From contig JAJFFS010000007.1 of NCBI GenBank assembly GCA_021776515.1, forward strand, positions 53,563-117,562: a stretch of 64,000 nucleotides of DNA, read 5' to 3'. Below are positions 26,499 to 37,183 of the stretch, in pieces. Within the stretch, counting starts at the first letter, position 1; every line of letters starts with the position of its first letter. The stretch comes from Robiginitomaculum sp. Lineage in GTDB: Bacteria; Pseudomonadota; Alphaproteobacteria; Caulobacterales; Maricaulaceae. Under the pieces are notes generated by a model. The model was not told where the DNA came from and made no database searches. It saw only the letters and a list, made by a program, of their open reading frames with translations. The position numbers were made by a program, and so were the translations under genes.

Positions 26499-27713
26499 TT
26501 ACTCTTCGGCAGACGGGGCTGTGCAGCCTTCCTCAATACCGGCCTCAATGATCCAGGCTTTACTGCCATATTTGTGGTCAAACGTGCGTTTTGCACAAAT
26601 ACTTGTTTTTTGTGACAGTGGTTTCTCATCGGCATTGGTCAGGTTGGCGTTGGTAATAATAAAGACCACCGGATTTTCTTCATCGCCGGTTTTTTGTTCA
26701 TCATCAGATTGTAATTTTACAATTTCGCTCCCCTTGGGCTTGATGATGCATTTCCCCTTGGTTTTACCGTCTTGGTAGATACAAAGTGTTTGATCGGTAT
26801 TATTGGTAATGCCAATTCGGGCTGATGTTGTTTCGTTACGGTTTTGTTCATAAGCTTTTGCTTCTAATACCATGTTAATTATGCGTATTTTGCTATCGAT
26901 AATTTCTTCAAGGATAGCATTTGTATTTTTTTCAAACGCTATTTTTTTCTCTTTGATCATTAGAACGCAACCATTGGCAATCCCTTGTTTTACCGGATCA
27001 AAGGTAGCCATGATTACTTTGTCATACATGTTTATGCCGGGCATTGCGGTGCTGCGTGCCACAAGCAAGATTTCCCATTCCTGGGCAAAGTCACGGCCCA
27101 GATCAATGGCCTCATTGACGGCCTGTCTGGCCTTGCCATAAGCAGCAATGTTACCGTCATGTCTAAGGCTATAGGCCTGAGCGCTGGCGTCGGCATCCTT
27201 ATGGGCTTTATCCAGAGCTATGCAAGCGGCAGGGTCCGGGTCTTCGACCAGCTCAGCATAGCGTTCGCGCCAGTCTACCGGTATAGCTTTGAGCACCGTA
27301 ATGCCCTTCTCAAAGCGGCGTGCACCTTCGATGCGTCTCGTTTCAACTTCCTCTGCGCTGATTGTTGTGCACCCTGCCTCAATATAAGTTTGCATGAGTT
27401 CAAAACCAGCGTTGAGAGTTTGCAAGGCGTTTTCAGCAAGCGGTAGCATATCATCGCGCGTTGCAAGAACATCAGCCCAAAGTACGTCAAGGTTTTCACG
27501 GTTTTGCGCGGCTTCATTCACCAGGTTTGTACGTGTATCAATTTCTGCGGCGCGAAGGTCATAGGCTTTGCCTGTGCTATCGATTTTGTTTTGCGCGGTT
27601 TGAACCTGTGTCGTTATTTGATTGCATGCCTGGGTATCGATTTGCGCCATAGCTGCGTTTGCGGTCAGCGCCAGTAACAGACAAAGCGGGGTAATAGGGA
27701 TGTTTTTGAGCAT
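26499..27713 (-). CDS. Unknown secreted two-domain protein
   Basis: I do not recognise this 404-residue protein. A clear signal peptide (PLCLLLALTANAAMA-QID) precedes a long, mostly helical region rich in Ala/Gln/Glu (about 25-300) that looks like coiled coil, then a compact C-terminal part (about 305-404) with beta-like stretches (SARIGITNNTDQTLCIYQDG, NPVVFIITNA). Eight cysteines, four in each half, suggest disulfides in the periplasm. GGGAG precedes the ATG. It converges with nitronate monooxygenase and is followed on the same strand upstream by tdk. No function can be stated. Confidence 0.75.
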   Translation of the reverse strand: MLKNIPITPLCLLLALTANAAMAQIDTQACNQITTQVQTAQNKIDSTGKAYDLRAAEIDTRTNLVNEAAQNRENLDVLWADVLATRDDMLPLAENALQTLNAGFELMQTYIEAGCTTISAEEVETRRIEGARRFEKGITVLKAIPVDWRERYAELVEDPDPAACIALDKAHKDADASAQAYSLRHDGNIAAYGKARQAVNEAIDLGRDFAQEWEILLVARSTAMPGINMYDKVIMATFDPVKQGIANGCVLMIKEKKIAFEKNTNAILEEIIDSKIRIINMVLEAKAYEQNRNETTSARIGITNNTDQTLCIYQDGKTKGKCIIKPKGSEIVKLQSDDEQKTGDEENPVVFIITNANLTNADEKPLSQKTSICAKRTFDHKYGSKAWIIEAGIEEGCTAPSAEE

Positions 27714-27737
27714 GATGCACTCCCTTGTGATTTTGGC

Positions 27738-28322
27738 TTATTCTTGAGAAAGTTGTTGCGTTTTCCAATGCCGTCGGCACAGGGAAATATACTGATCATT
27801 GCCACCAATGTGAACTTGCGCACCCTCCTGCACGGGCTGGCCGTTTTCATCAAGACGCAAAACCATGATGGCTTTGGCACCACACCAGCAAATCGTGCGA
27901 ATTTCACGTAATTGATCGGCAATGGCCAGCAGGGTTTCGCTACCTGGAAACAATTTTCCCTGAAAGTCTGTTCGTAGTCCATAGCAAAGTACCGGAATGC
28001 CAAGGTCGTCTGCCACGCTGGCAAGTTGCCAAACCTGTGCAGGTGTTAAAAACTGGGCTTCATCAACAAGCACGCAATCCAGCGGTGCTTTAGCGCGCAG
28101 GGTTTGCACTTGATCACGCAAGTCATCCTGATCATCAAAAGCGTGTGCTTTTTTGGCAATGCCTATGCGCGAGGCAATGCGCCCGGCGCCGGCGCGCCTG
28201 TCTAGGGCTGCGGTTAACAGGCATGTTGACAGGCCGCGTTCTTCATAATTGTGCGCGGCCTGTAACAGCACTGTGGATTTACCCGCATTCATGGCGGCAT
28301 AACTAAAATAGAGCTTGGACAC
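27738..28322 (-). CDS. tdk: Thymidine kinase
   Basis: A 194-residue type II (TK1-like) thymidine kinase of the dTMP salvage pathway. Visible: P-loop NAGKST in YAAMNAGKSTVLL, Walker B VDEAQFLT, lasso region with zinc-ligand candidates CWCG and CRRH, and YGLRTDF. I prefer the GTG at 28322 (MSKLYFSY), which follows a GGGGGAA, over a TTG four codons earlier. It lies 24 bases upstream of the unknown secreted gene and may be co-transcribed with it. Confidence 0.94.
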   Translation of the reverse strand: MSKLYFSYAAMNAGKSTVLLQAAHNYEERGLSTCLLTAALDRRAGAGRIASRIGIAKKAHAFDDQDDLRDQVQTLRAKAPLDCVLVDEAQFLTPAQVWQLASVADDLGIPVLCYGLRTDFQGKLFPGSETLLAIADQLREIRTICWCGAKAIMVLRLDENGQPVQEGAQVHIGGNDQYISLCRRHWKTQQLSQE

Positions 28323-28361
28323 ACTTTCCCCCAAATACAGCTCTTATCTTAGGGGCAGTTT

Positions 28362-31300
28362 TTACTCATTGGAAGCAAGCTTGCTCTTTGGCAGTGTTTT
28401 TACATTGTCTTTGACGTTGCGTTCAATCAGCAGACGGCGCGGGTCCAGAAGGACAAAGCCGGGTCGTTCTTCAAGATTGAAGGACAGTGTTGTTGTGGCC
28501 TCTGTTATGCGCACGCGTTCCAGTGCGAGCCACTCATCACCCAGGGTTTCTTTCGGATCGTCTTTATAGAAACCAATCTCTACCCATTCATTCAGGCTTT
28601 CACCTTCAATCTCACTTACCGAGGTTTCCTTACCGTCCTCTTCTGAAGCAATTTTTTTATCGACAATGGCCGTCAGGTCGACGGTATAACCACCGCTCTT
28701 ATTGGGTTTGATTATAATGTCGCCATCAAATTTCAAATCCCAAAAGGTGATCCGGTCCCAATAGTCGGTGATAAGTCCCTGCATGTCTGCTGGTGCCGCA
28801 GCGCGCAAAGCATCAACCAGTTGCATAGTGGTGGGGTAGGGTGGACCTTTAGAGCCATATTCCTGCAAGAAACCGCGAATGGCACCCTGCATAACCTCCT
28901 TGCCCATATACTGCTTGAGACCCCAGAACACCCAGCTTGCCTTATTGTAATCGAGGTATTGTTGTTGTTCTGCCTTGGCTAAGGGAGGTTCTTTGTCGCG
29001 GTCACCGGCGCGTGCCGTCAGGTATGTTTGAATGGCACGTTGTTCCAATACGCGCCGGGCCTTTTGCCAGCCAAGGGCATCTTCATAAGCGGTCATGGCG
29101 GTGTTTTCAGTCAGACCTTCGGAGAGAACATTAAAGCCCTTGGTGTCGGCGGCCACAATCTGGTGAGCGAACCATTGGTGCCCGATCTCGTGCATAACCA
29201 CATAGGTGGCCAGATCGACGTTCTCATTATCTTCCGGATCGCCCGGGTCCATGACAAAGCCAATGTTTTCAGAAAAGGGAATAGTGCCAGCAAAGGATTG
29301 CGCAAAACGGGCATAAGGAAATTCCATAATCCGGATCTGGCTATACTGATATGGGCCGAATGTTGTGGTGAATGTGGTGAGTGAATTTTTCATTCCCTCA
29401 ATCATCAGATCGATATTATAGCCATGGGTTTTATGGTAATATATTGCCAGGTCAATGTTGTCGCCATTGGGATTTTCCCAGACATCTTTTTTGACTTCAA
29501 AGTCAGCCGAGAGAAATGAGAAAAAATTCAAAACCGGGTTTATGGCCTGATAATTTCGGCAGGCTTTGCCATTTTCCTCATACTCACGCATTAGCTTTCC
29601 GGGCGTTATGGGAATCTGGCCCTTGTCCGTACAAATTTTGGATTTGAAATCCACATAATCCGATGAAGCGCTGATAAAGTGCCTTTGTCGTGCATCCATA
29701 TCGGTTCGGTTTGCACGTTTTTCGCGTTCTGGCAGGTCATATTTGCGGCGTTTGTCAGGGTTGGTCATACGCTCATCTTGAACACCAATTTGAGGCATGA
29801 CCGCAAAGTTATTGACGAAGGTTCCATTGCGCTGAATGGGGCTGCGATCACCCAGACTGGGGGCGCGCATGAAAGTTTCAAACGCCATTTGCGTCATGGC
29901 ACCGGGCGCCAATGGAGGTTCAAAACGGTAAATCCGGTAGCCAAAATCATTGGTTTCGGCAATATTTTCACCTTCGGTAACCTGAGTGGCACCTTCCAGA
30001 AACAGGCTCTTATTGTCCTCATCATGTTGTACGGGCATGTTTATATAAACCTCCTCAAGAGGTTCGCCCGTGGTGTTTTCTATGATATAGCGCCCTTTGA
30101 CCGTTGCGGTTTGTACCGATGGGTTAAAGGTAATGTCAGCCTCAACAGAGCGCACTTTTGGCAACGGCTTTTTCAACGCGTCGCCAAGCACACTTTCCCA
30201 TTTGACCTGCCGCAGCTCGGTTTGTTTCGTCGTGCGGAAGTTATTGTCAATATTATAGGCTTTGTAGATATAGGCACCGGAGCCAACAAACCCTGCCAGG
30301 AATAATGTAGCAATGGCCATTGAAGGTATTGTGAGGCGCTTGCCGAGGGTTGTGATGCGTATAAACAGGGAGCTTTGCAGCCCGCGCCGCCAGAACCAGA
30401 TACTAAATATCGCAAATAATGCGCCTAACGATCCCCAATACAGCCCGAACCATTTGGATGCTGTCAGGTCAGCATAGCCATTGATTTCTGAGGGCCCTCC
30501 AGCGAATAAGGTCCCGTATCGCATTAACGGATGAGCAAAGGGCAGATTGCTAACAAAAAAGAAGAAAAAGATAACCAATGCCCCGGCGGCGAGCATACCG
30601 ACCACCCGGTTTGGCATGAAGTTTTGTATAAACAACACCAGCAGGCAAAAAAGGAAAATGCGGGGTGCAAAGGTAACAAAAGTAAATTGCAGATACGACA
30701 TCAGGTTTACCGGTATGTCTCCAATAACCGTTTGTGCGATCATGCCAAACACATTGCCAACAACAAGCAAGGTTGCAGCAACGCCAATCAGGGCCAGCCA
30801 TTTGCCCGCCATAAGCGGCCAGTTAGCCACCGGGCTGGCATCCAGAATTTCAGTGATTTGCGCAGTCTTGTCCCGCCAGATTATTTCGCCGCTAAAGAAG
30901 ACAATAATAATTAATAAGGGGATTAGCAGTGTACCGATAACCGTTTGCGCCATTTGCATGCTGGTTGGTAAAACAGGGTTAGGAATAAATTCCATCTGCA
31001 CATAAACCGTTATGCCAAACAGGGTCACAGCCAGCAAAGTCAAGATAATAAACGGGATACTTTTGACGATGCTCAGGTATTCATATTTCAAGCGTGTCAG
31101 AAATGATGTGAATGACCCACCAGACGATAAATTCGGGGTAACGCTCTGCAGGATGATGCGCCCTGTATCCTGCTCTGTTTCCTGTGCCAGTTTTTTAGTT
31201 TTACCGCCAATGAGGCCGCGCCTGAACAGGCCAAATGTTGCCAGATACAGCACCAAACCAACGCCGCCCCAAACCAGACGGTTAATACCAATAAGGCCAA

Positions 31301-32009
31301 AGATGGGTGACAGGCGTGTATTTTGCTCTGCCGCAGGCCAAAACTCTGTCGTCAGGGCCAAAGCGTTTGAGCCAAACGGGTCTACGAGTGAGGTTATCCA
31401 GTCTGGAGCATCCTCGCCAACGAACAAACCGCTTGTTGTGTAAAGAATAAAAAGGGCAACGGCACTGACATAAACAAGTGCCCTGTCGCGGGTCACAGCC
31501 GCAATTGTGGTAAAAAACCCACTGATCAGCAAGGTGTTTACGGCCACATAAACGAGCGTTGGCTGGAGAAAATAAAGAGGGTTTATTGGTCCCAGTGCTT
31601 CCTTGTCTATCCAGGGCGCAAATTGGCCTGCAAACAATCCAGCAACAGTGCCTGTAATGCACAGGAACGTGGCAACATAAACTCCGATCATGCGCGATAA
31701 TGTCATATCCCGTGTGGTCACAGGCGTGGCGTGAACCATTTCAAGGGCTTTGTGGACAGAATCGCGCATAACGCCGCTGACCACAAAAATAGCACCGAAA
31801 AATATTGAAAACAGGCTGAATACAGATGTTTGCAAGGCGAGTGTAATCGCGCCATTGGCTTTTACCCGCTCGCCTGTTGCCGATGATATATTTATGACAT
31901 CAGTGGAGATGACCAACAGGCCAACCAGAAACATAATCGCGACGGTGATCCAAAACCCGACCTGGCGAGTGTGGAATTTAATCTCAAATCCAATAAGTTT
32001 ACCCAACAT
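28362..32009 (-). CDS. ABC transporter permease fused to M1-family aminopeptidase
   Basis: A 1215-residue fusion. The first about 600 residues are a membrane region with roughly 12 hydrophobic segments, including ABC-2-type permease features in two blocks. From about residue 640 an M1 (gluzincin) peptidase domain follows, with HEIGHQWFAH near 939-948 as the zinc HExxH site and the third ligand Glu in LSEGLTEN 18 residues later. The catalytic domain is predicted periplasmic. GGAGAG precedes the ATG and the ATPase gene ends 9 bases upstream, so the pair is one operon. Such fusions are known in many Bacteria, but substrate is unknown. Confidence 0.92.
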   Translation of the reverse strand: MLGKLIGFEIKFHTRQVGFWITVAIMFLVGLLVISTDVINISSATGERVKANGAITLALQTSVFSLFSIFFGAIFVVSGVMRDSVHKALEMVHATPVTTRDMTLSRMIGVYVATFLCITGTVAGLFAGQFAPWIDKEALGPINPLYFLQPTLVYVAVNTLLISGFFTTIAAVTRDRALVYVSAVALFILYTTSGLFVGEDAPDWITSLVDPFGSNALALTTEFWPAAEQNTRLSPIFGLIGINRLVWGGVGLVLYLATFGLFRRGLIGGKTKKLAQETEQDTGRIILQSVTPNLSSGGSFTSFLTRLKYEYLSIVKSIPFIILTLLAVTLFGITVYVQMEFIPNPVLPTSMQMAQTVIGTLLIPLLIIIVFFSGEIIWRDKTAQITEILDASPVANWPLMAGKWLALIGVAATLLVVGNVFGMIAQTVIGDIPVNLMSYLQFTFVTFAPRIFLFCLLVLFIQNFMPNRVVGMLAAGALVIFFFFFVSNLPFAHPLMRYGTLFAGGPSEINGYADLTASKWFGLYWGSLGALFAIFSIWFWRRGLQSSLFIRITTLGKRLTIPSMAIATLFLAGFVGSGAYIYKAYNIDNNFRTTKQTELRQVKWESVLGDALKKPLPKVRSVEADITFNPSVQTATVKGRYIIENTTGEPLEEVYINMPVQHDEDNKSLFLEGATQVTEGENIAETNDFGYRIYRFEPPLAPGAMTQMAFETFMRAPSLGDRSPIQRNGTFVNNFAVMPQIGVQDERMTNPDKRRKYDLPEREKRANRTDMDARQRHFISASSDYVDFKSKICTDKGQIPITPGKLMREYEENGKACRNYQAINPVLNFFSFLSADFEVKKDVWENPNGDNIDLAIYYHKTHGYNIDLMIEGMKNSLTTFTTTFGPYQYSQIRIMEFPYARFAQSFAGTIPFSENIGFVMDPGDPEDNENVDLATYVVMHEIGHQWFAHQIVAADTKGFNVLSEGLTENTAMTAYEDALGWQKARRVLEQRAIQTYLTARAGDRDKEPPLAKAEQQQYLDYNKASWVFWGLKQYMGKEVMQGAIRGFLQEYGSKGPPYPTTMQLVDALRAAAPADMQGLITDYWDRITFWDLKFDGDIIIKPNKSGGYTVDLTAIVDKKIASEEDGKETSVSEIEGESLNEWVEIGFYKDDPKETLGDEWLALERVRITEATTTLSFNLEERPGFVLLDPRRLLIERNVKDNVKTLPKSKLASNE

Positions 32010-32018
32010 GTCGCTCTC

Positions 32019-32885
32019 CTAGACCAAGCGATACAAATGAGCGAAATAGGCATCTTCCAGATTTGGCTCATCCGCTTCAAAGCCGTCCTCCGGCGCTTTG
32101 TCGGCCAGCACACTGACGATAACGCCGCCCATGAGCAGGCGGGTGGAGAGCACCTTGTATTTCTCTTTGAGAGTATCAACCTCGGCCTTCTCAACCTTCT
32201 TACGCCAGACCTTGCCCTTGATTTTTGCGATCAAATCCTCCGGTGCGCCGCGCGCGACAATTTCCCCATCGCCCATAATGGCCATGTCCGGGCATAAATC
32301 GCGTACGTCATCAACAATGTGCGTGGAAAGAATGATAGTTTTGTCCTCGCCAGCTTCACTAAGAAGATCGAGAAAACGCTGTCGCTCAAACGGGTCCAGC
32401 CCGGCGGTGGGTTCGTCAACGATGAGAACTTTGGGATCACCAAGCAGAGCCTGGGCAACGCCAAACCTCTGCTTCATGCCGCCGGAATAAGAGGCCACGG
32501 CAGCACCGCGCATGGTCCATAAGTTCACCGCGCGTAGCAGACTTTCAACCTGTTTGCGTCGCGCCTTGGCATTGGTAACGCCTTTGAGAATGGCAAGGTG
32601 GTCCAGAAGGGCTAATGCGCTCATGCGCGGGTAAACACCAAAATCCTGCGGCAGATAGCCAAGCGTTTGGCGCATGACCTGCGGGTCTTTGGAAATATTG
32701 GTACCGTTCAGGGTTATGGTGCCTTTGTCGGGCTCCAGCAGGGTCGAGATTGCGCGCATCAAGGTGGATTTTCCGGCCCCGTTTGGACCTAAAAGGCCAA
32801 ACATGCCCGGTTTTAAATCAAGAGAAACATCATTTAATGCCTGAATTTTGCCAAATGATTTTGAGATATGTGTAATGCTTAGCAC
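32019..32885 (-). CDS. ABC transporter ATP-binding protein
   Basis: A 288-residue nucleotide-binding subunit: Walker A GPNGAGKST, Q-loop, signature YSGGMKQR, Walker B VLIVDEPTAGLD and the switch His in LSTHIVDD. Its C-terminal extension after residue 210 resembles CcmA/DrrA-type subunits. It starts at GTG 32885 with GGGG upstream. The permease-aminopeptidase fusion follows after 9 bases, so this ATPase should power that protein. The region just upstream has TTATCG/CGATAA sites that may control both. Confidence 0.95.
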   Translation of the reverse strand: MLSITHISKSFGKIQALNDVSLDLKPGMFGLLGPNGAGKSTLMRAISTLLEPDKGTITLNGTNISKDPQVMRQTLGYLPQDFGVYPRMSALALLDHLAILKGVTNAKARRKQVESLLRAVNLWTMRGAAVASYSGGMKQRFGVAQALLGDPKVLIVDEPTAGLDPFERQRFLDLLSEAGEDKTIILSTHIVDDVRDLCPDMAIMGDGEIVARGAPEDLIAKIKGKVWRKKVEKAEVDTLKEKYKVLSTRLLMGGVIVSVLADKAPEDGFEADEPNLEDAYFAHLYRLV

Positions 32886-32929
32886 GCTTCTGCCCCGCTT
32901 ATGACCCTGTCAGTTGCGATGCAGGGATT

Positions 32930-32978
32930 CGATAAAAAAACATTGATATACGATAAAATGTTTATCGACAAGCGATAA
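32930..32978. promoter_or_regulatory. Candidate operator cluster (CGATAA / TTATCG boxes)
   Basis: Between the divergent-facing ABC ATPase start and the end of the DUF819 gene, CGATAA occurs at 32930-32935, 32951-32956 and 32973-32978, the last facing TTATCG at 32962-32967 with a 5-base spacer (a perfect 6-base inverted repeat). The surrounding DNA is AT-rich. This looks like a regulator binding region for the ATPase operon, but no regulator gene is next to it. Confidence 0.4.
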
Positions 32979-33024
32979 TACTCATAAATGTCATATTTTT
33001 TTATGTGGAGTCAAAGCAGGGGCG

Positions 33025-34152
33025 TTAACCTAATAGGCCAGCCACACCAACACCTAAAAATGTACCGATGGCATAACCCAAAACACCGACCAGAACACCG
33101 GGGGTGACAAGGCCGCGCCAACCCTGGGCGGCGGCCAGTGCGGGTGCGGTCGTTGCCCCCAAAATGGCTGCGTTGGAAGCAATGATAAGCTCAGGCAGGG
33201 AAAGCTTGAGAATGGAGCCAAGCCCGAAGGTCACAAGGCTATGAACGCTCAGTAAAATCAGAACGAATACCAATAGCATGGGGGCAACCGATATTAACTG
33301 ACCAATATCGGCCCCGGCGGCAATGGCACCAAAAAATACAAAAGCTAAAACCGTACCAACCTCGAACGCGCCTTTAAGGCGGGCCATTAACCCTGGAAAT
33401 AAGGTCGCAGGAATAACGGTCAGCACAGTGATCACCAGGTATTTCATCGATGGTACATCCAGCGCATCAGCGATCGCTGTGCCAACGGCAACGATCACCA
33501 GTGCGATGCTGACAGACCATGACAATGATATGCTGGTAATGGCTTCTGATTCCATGGACGCTTCTTTAGTGTCAGTGGCCTCACTATGGTCGATAGTTAC
33601 GAAGCGGCTGGCCAGCCATCGCCATGCCGGCAAGACGGCAAGCATGGCCAGAAATAATGCACTGGCCAGACTGTCCACCGCCGTTGCAGCAGAAATCATG
33701 GAGGCATTGGCATAGCCAAGGGTTTCAATAGTCGCGGCGTAATTAACAGATCCCCCTATATAAGAGGCGGTGAATATACCCGCCAGCTCAGCGCTTTTCG
33801 GGCCTAAACTAACGAGGTTAAATGCCAATATGGCGCCAAGTACGGTTCCTAGGCTGGCAATCATAAAGGCCAGCGCCATGCGGGTTGTTTCCATAAAAAT
33901 ACGGCGCAAATTAGCCTGAAACAAAAACAGCGGGATCAAAATGGCCACAAGATAACTAAAGACAAAATCGTAGGCCGGCGATGCCTTGGGGATGACGTTG
34001 AGATTGGAAAGAAGAATAACCCCGAGGATTGTCCACACAGCACCGGTCAGGGTTTTGCCCCATTTGGTTTTTTCAGCCGCAAAGCCCAAAGAGGCAACCA
34101 CGAATAATACAGCCATAACGGCCAGGGTATTGTCTGCTGGGATAAAGGACAT
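33025..34152 (-). CDS. DUF819 family integral membrane protein
   Basis: A 375-residue protein with about ten hydrophobic segments and the DUF819 (PF05684) features FLFQANLRRIF, SYIGGSVNYAA and ATTAPALAAAQGWRGLVTPGVLVG. The fold resembles secondary transporters; substrate is unknown. I start at ATG 34152 (MSFIPADNTLAVMA), with GGAG about 9 bases upstream; an upstream GTG/ATG would add 60 residues unlike a membrane protein. Likely a transporter, but not proven. Confidence 0.88.
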   Translation of the reverse strand: MSFIPADNTLAVMAVLFVVASLGFAAEKTKWGKTLTGAVWTILGVILLSNLNVIPKASPAYDFVFSYLVAILIPLFLFQANLRRIFMETTRMALAFMIASLGTVLGAILAFNLVSLGPKSAELAGIFTASYIGGSVNYAATIETLGYANASMISAATAVDSLASALFLAMLAVLPAWRWLASRFVTIDHSEATDTKEASMESEAITSISLSWSVSIALVIVAVGTAIADALDVPSMKYLVITVLTVIPATLFPGLMARLKGAFEVGTVLAFVFFGAIAAGADIGQLISVAPMLLVFVLILLSVHSLVTFGLGSILKLSLPELIIASNAAILGATTAPALAAAQGWRGLVTPGVLVGVLGYAIGTFLGVGVAGLLG

Positions 34153-34465
34153 GGTGTGGTGCTCCGGATTGCAAATCCAAGAGGAGCAGTAAATCACTGC
34201 TTTGCCAACCAAAAAGCATAAAAAAGAAAGGCCGCCTCTCTGAGCCGCGACAATCCTGGGTCCCTTGGATCGTTTGCGATTGCGCGTCAGAGGGGGCGAC
34301 CAGCGTGCATAGTAACATAAAATGACTTGCATTGCACGTTTGTGGTTGGCCGTTCAGAAAACGTGCAGTTTGGCGCTTGTGAAATGTCAGGGTTTGCGCT
34401 ATGTCCGCGCGCTTGGCGGGCATTAGTGCCGCTTACTGGATTCTCATAGATAAAGGATAGGTCTG
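34153..34465. other. Divergent promoter region of DUF819 gene and rpmF
   Basis: 313 bases between two divergent genes. I see no gene or known RNA element in it. Promoters for both sides should be here but no box pair is convincing. Confidence 0.5.
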
Positions 34466-34645
34466 ATGGCTGTCCCCAAAAGTAAAATCACCAAATCCCG
34501 CCGGGGCATGCGCCGCAGTCATGACCGTCTGGCCGCTGCCACTTATATCGAAGATGCCGATTCAGGTGAACTTCGTCGCCCTCATCATATCGATTTGAAA
34601 ACCGGCATGTATCGCGGCAAGCAAATCCTTGAGGCCAAGGATTAA
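34466..34645 (+). CDS. rpmF: 50S ribosomal protein L32
   Basis: A 59-residue protein starting [18 protein letters not shown] and containing [17 protein letters not shown], the unmistakable L32 signature. Like other alphaproteobacterial L32, it lacks the four zinc cysteines (C- type). The ATG follows AGGATAGGTCTG. It ends 106 bases before eno on the same strand. Usually this gene follows yceD (DUF177); here no such gene precedes it within the window. Confidence 0.96.
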   Translation: MAVPKSKITKSRRGMRRSHDRLAAATYIEDADSGELRRPHHIDLKTGMYRGKQILEAKD

Positions 34646-34679
34646 TTTAAAGCAAGTTATTTTCTTGCGTCTGGCCTAA

Positions 34680-36026
<1,347 letters not shown>

Positions 36027-36129
36027 AATGAGCAGATAGTTTTTCATATTTGTTTTCTCTAATATTAGGTGTTATGAATACATGCGCTCATGATATGAGA
36101 CGCAATAAATGTGTTTGGGAGGACATAAA

Positions 36130-36549
36130 ATGAAATTGAAATCAATAATGCTGGCCGGAGTGTTTGCACTTACAACGTTCGCTGCCAGCGCGGCTTATGC
36201 CGATATGGCCGATAAAGCCCTTGGTAACTGGTCGCGTACATCAGAAGGCTGGGTTGTGAATTTTTATATGTGCGGGGACAAGCTTTGCGGCAAGGTTATT
36301 TCTGGCGAGGGTGAAGACAAGAAAACCGGTGGATCGGTCGTTGGCGTCAACATGTTGTTTGATTTGGAAAAAATTGATGATCATCGCTGGAAAGGGGCAA
36401 TGTATAACCCTACAGATGGCGGAGATTATGCTGGCCACGTCACCATGATCGATGAAAACTCCCTGAAAATGTCAGGTTGCATGATGAAGATTATGTGCCG
36501 CTCTGAAGTTTGGCCGCGTGCGCAAGAGGTAGCAGCGGCTGCCGAGTAA
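36130..36549 (+). CDS. DUF2147 family secreted protein
   Basis: A 139-residue exported protein: signal peptide ending near AYA-DMADKA, then a lipocalin-like DUF2147 core (LGNWSRTSEGWVVNFYMCGDKLCGKVISG, KWKGAMYNPTDGGDYAGHV-like segment, and CMMKIMCRSEVWPR). Its function is unknown. GGGAGGA lies a few bases before the ATG, and a clear hairpin terminator follows. It sits between eno and ftsB, and its own RBS and terminator suggest separate control. Confidence 0.88.
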   Translation: MKLKSIMLAGVFALTTFAASAAYADMADKALGNWSRTSEGWVVNFYMCGDKLCGKVISGEGEDKKTGGSVVGVNMLFDLEKIDDHRWKGAMYNPTDGGDYAGHVTMIDENSLKMSGCMMKIMCRSEVWPRAQEVAAAAE

Positions 36550-36574
36550 TTCTTTATCTCGTATAATATTGAAA

Positions 36575-36602
36575 AGTCCGGCCATGTGCCGGGCTTTTTT
36601 TT
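36575..36602 (+). terminator. Rho-independent terminator of the DUF2147 gene
   Basis: An 8-bp stem (AGTCCGGC and GCCGGGCT, one G-T pair) with a CATGT loop is followed directly by eight T residues, 25 bases after the DUF2147 stop. It separates eno/DUF2147 from ftsB. Confidence 0.9.
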
Positions 36603-36723
36603 ACGCATTAATATTATTCTTTATAACCTCTTTTTTACCTTTTCCCGCCACTTTGCCAGAGCGCTAGAAATTTGCGCAAACAAAGCCGGATAACGCAGAA
36701 AGCGAAGCGGTGAATGGTTCGTT

Positions 36724-37062
36724 ATGGTTCGTCTCAAACGCTTGTTACCCGTTGCCGGGTTTGCCTGGCTCATGTTTTACTTTGCCTATCATGCGATGAC
36801 GGGTGATCAGGGCTTGCGTAATTTGATGATCTACCAGCAGCGTGAGCAGGTGCTTGGCCAACGGCTGGTTCACTTGAAACATTGCCGCTCGTCTATTGAA
36901 ACGCGCATATCATTATTGGGTGACCAAAGCCTTGATCTGGATTATCTGGAAGAGCGAGCACATAGCATACTGTATCTTGCTGATCCCAAGGATATTGTTT
37001 TGCCCTTGGGTGTCGGGGACGGTGCAGGCACACAAAAAAAACAGGATTGCAGCCAAGGCTAG
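36724..37062 (+). CDS. ftsB: Cell-division protein FtsB (septum formation initiator family)
   Basis: A 112-residue bitopic protein of the divisome: an N-terminal transmembrane segment (about residues 8-24), then a coiled-coil heptad stretch (GLRNLMIYQQREQVLGQRLVHLK) and the DLDYLEERAHSILYLADPKDIVL domain end typical of FtsB in alphaproteobacteria. FtsB bridges FtsL and FtsQ. The position between eno and pdhA is conserved in the class. The last residues, Gly/Lys/Gln-rich, are not conserved. Confidence 0.88.
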   Translation: MVRLKRLLPVAGFAWLMFYFAYHAMTGDQGLRNLMIYQQREQVLGQRLVHLKHCRSSIETRISLLGDQSLDLDYLEERAHSILYLADPKDIVLPLGVGDGAGTQKKQDCSQG

Positions 37063-37183
37063 TTCTTTTTTTGCCCATACTTTTTTACTTTGCGGCACTG
37101 TACCCATTAAATTGTTGACTTGAAGAGGGAGGAGCCCTGCGTTAGACACGAGGATATGCTTAATTTAATTCACGTGTGAAATA

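Noticed and set aside
34153..34332. 60-residue N-terminal extension of the DUF819 protein
   Set aside because: Not hydrophobic, unlike the family start; a GGAG supports ATG 34152.
34655..34677. GCAAG/CTTGC hairpin after rpmF
   Set aside because: Five-base stem with a large loop and no T-run after it; too weak to call a terminator.
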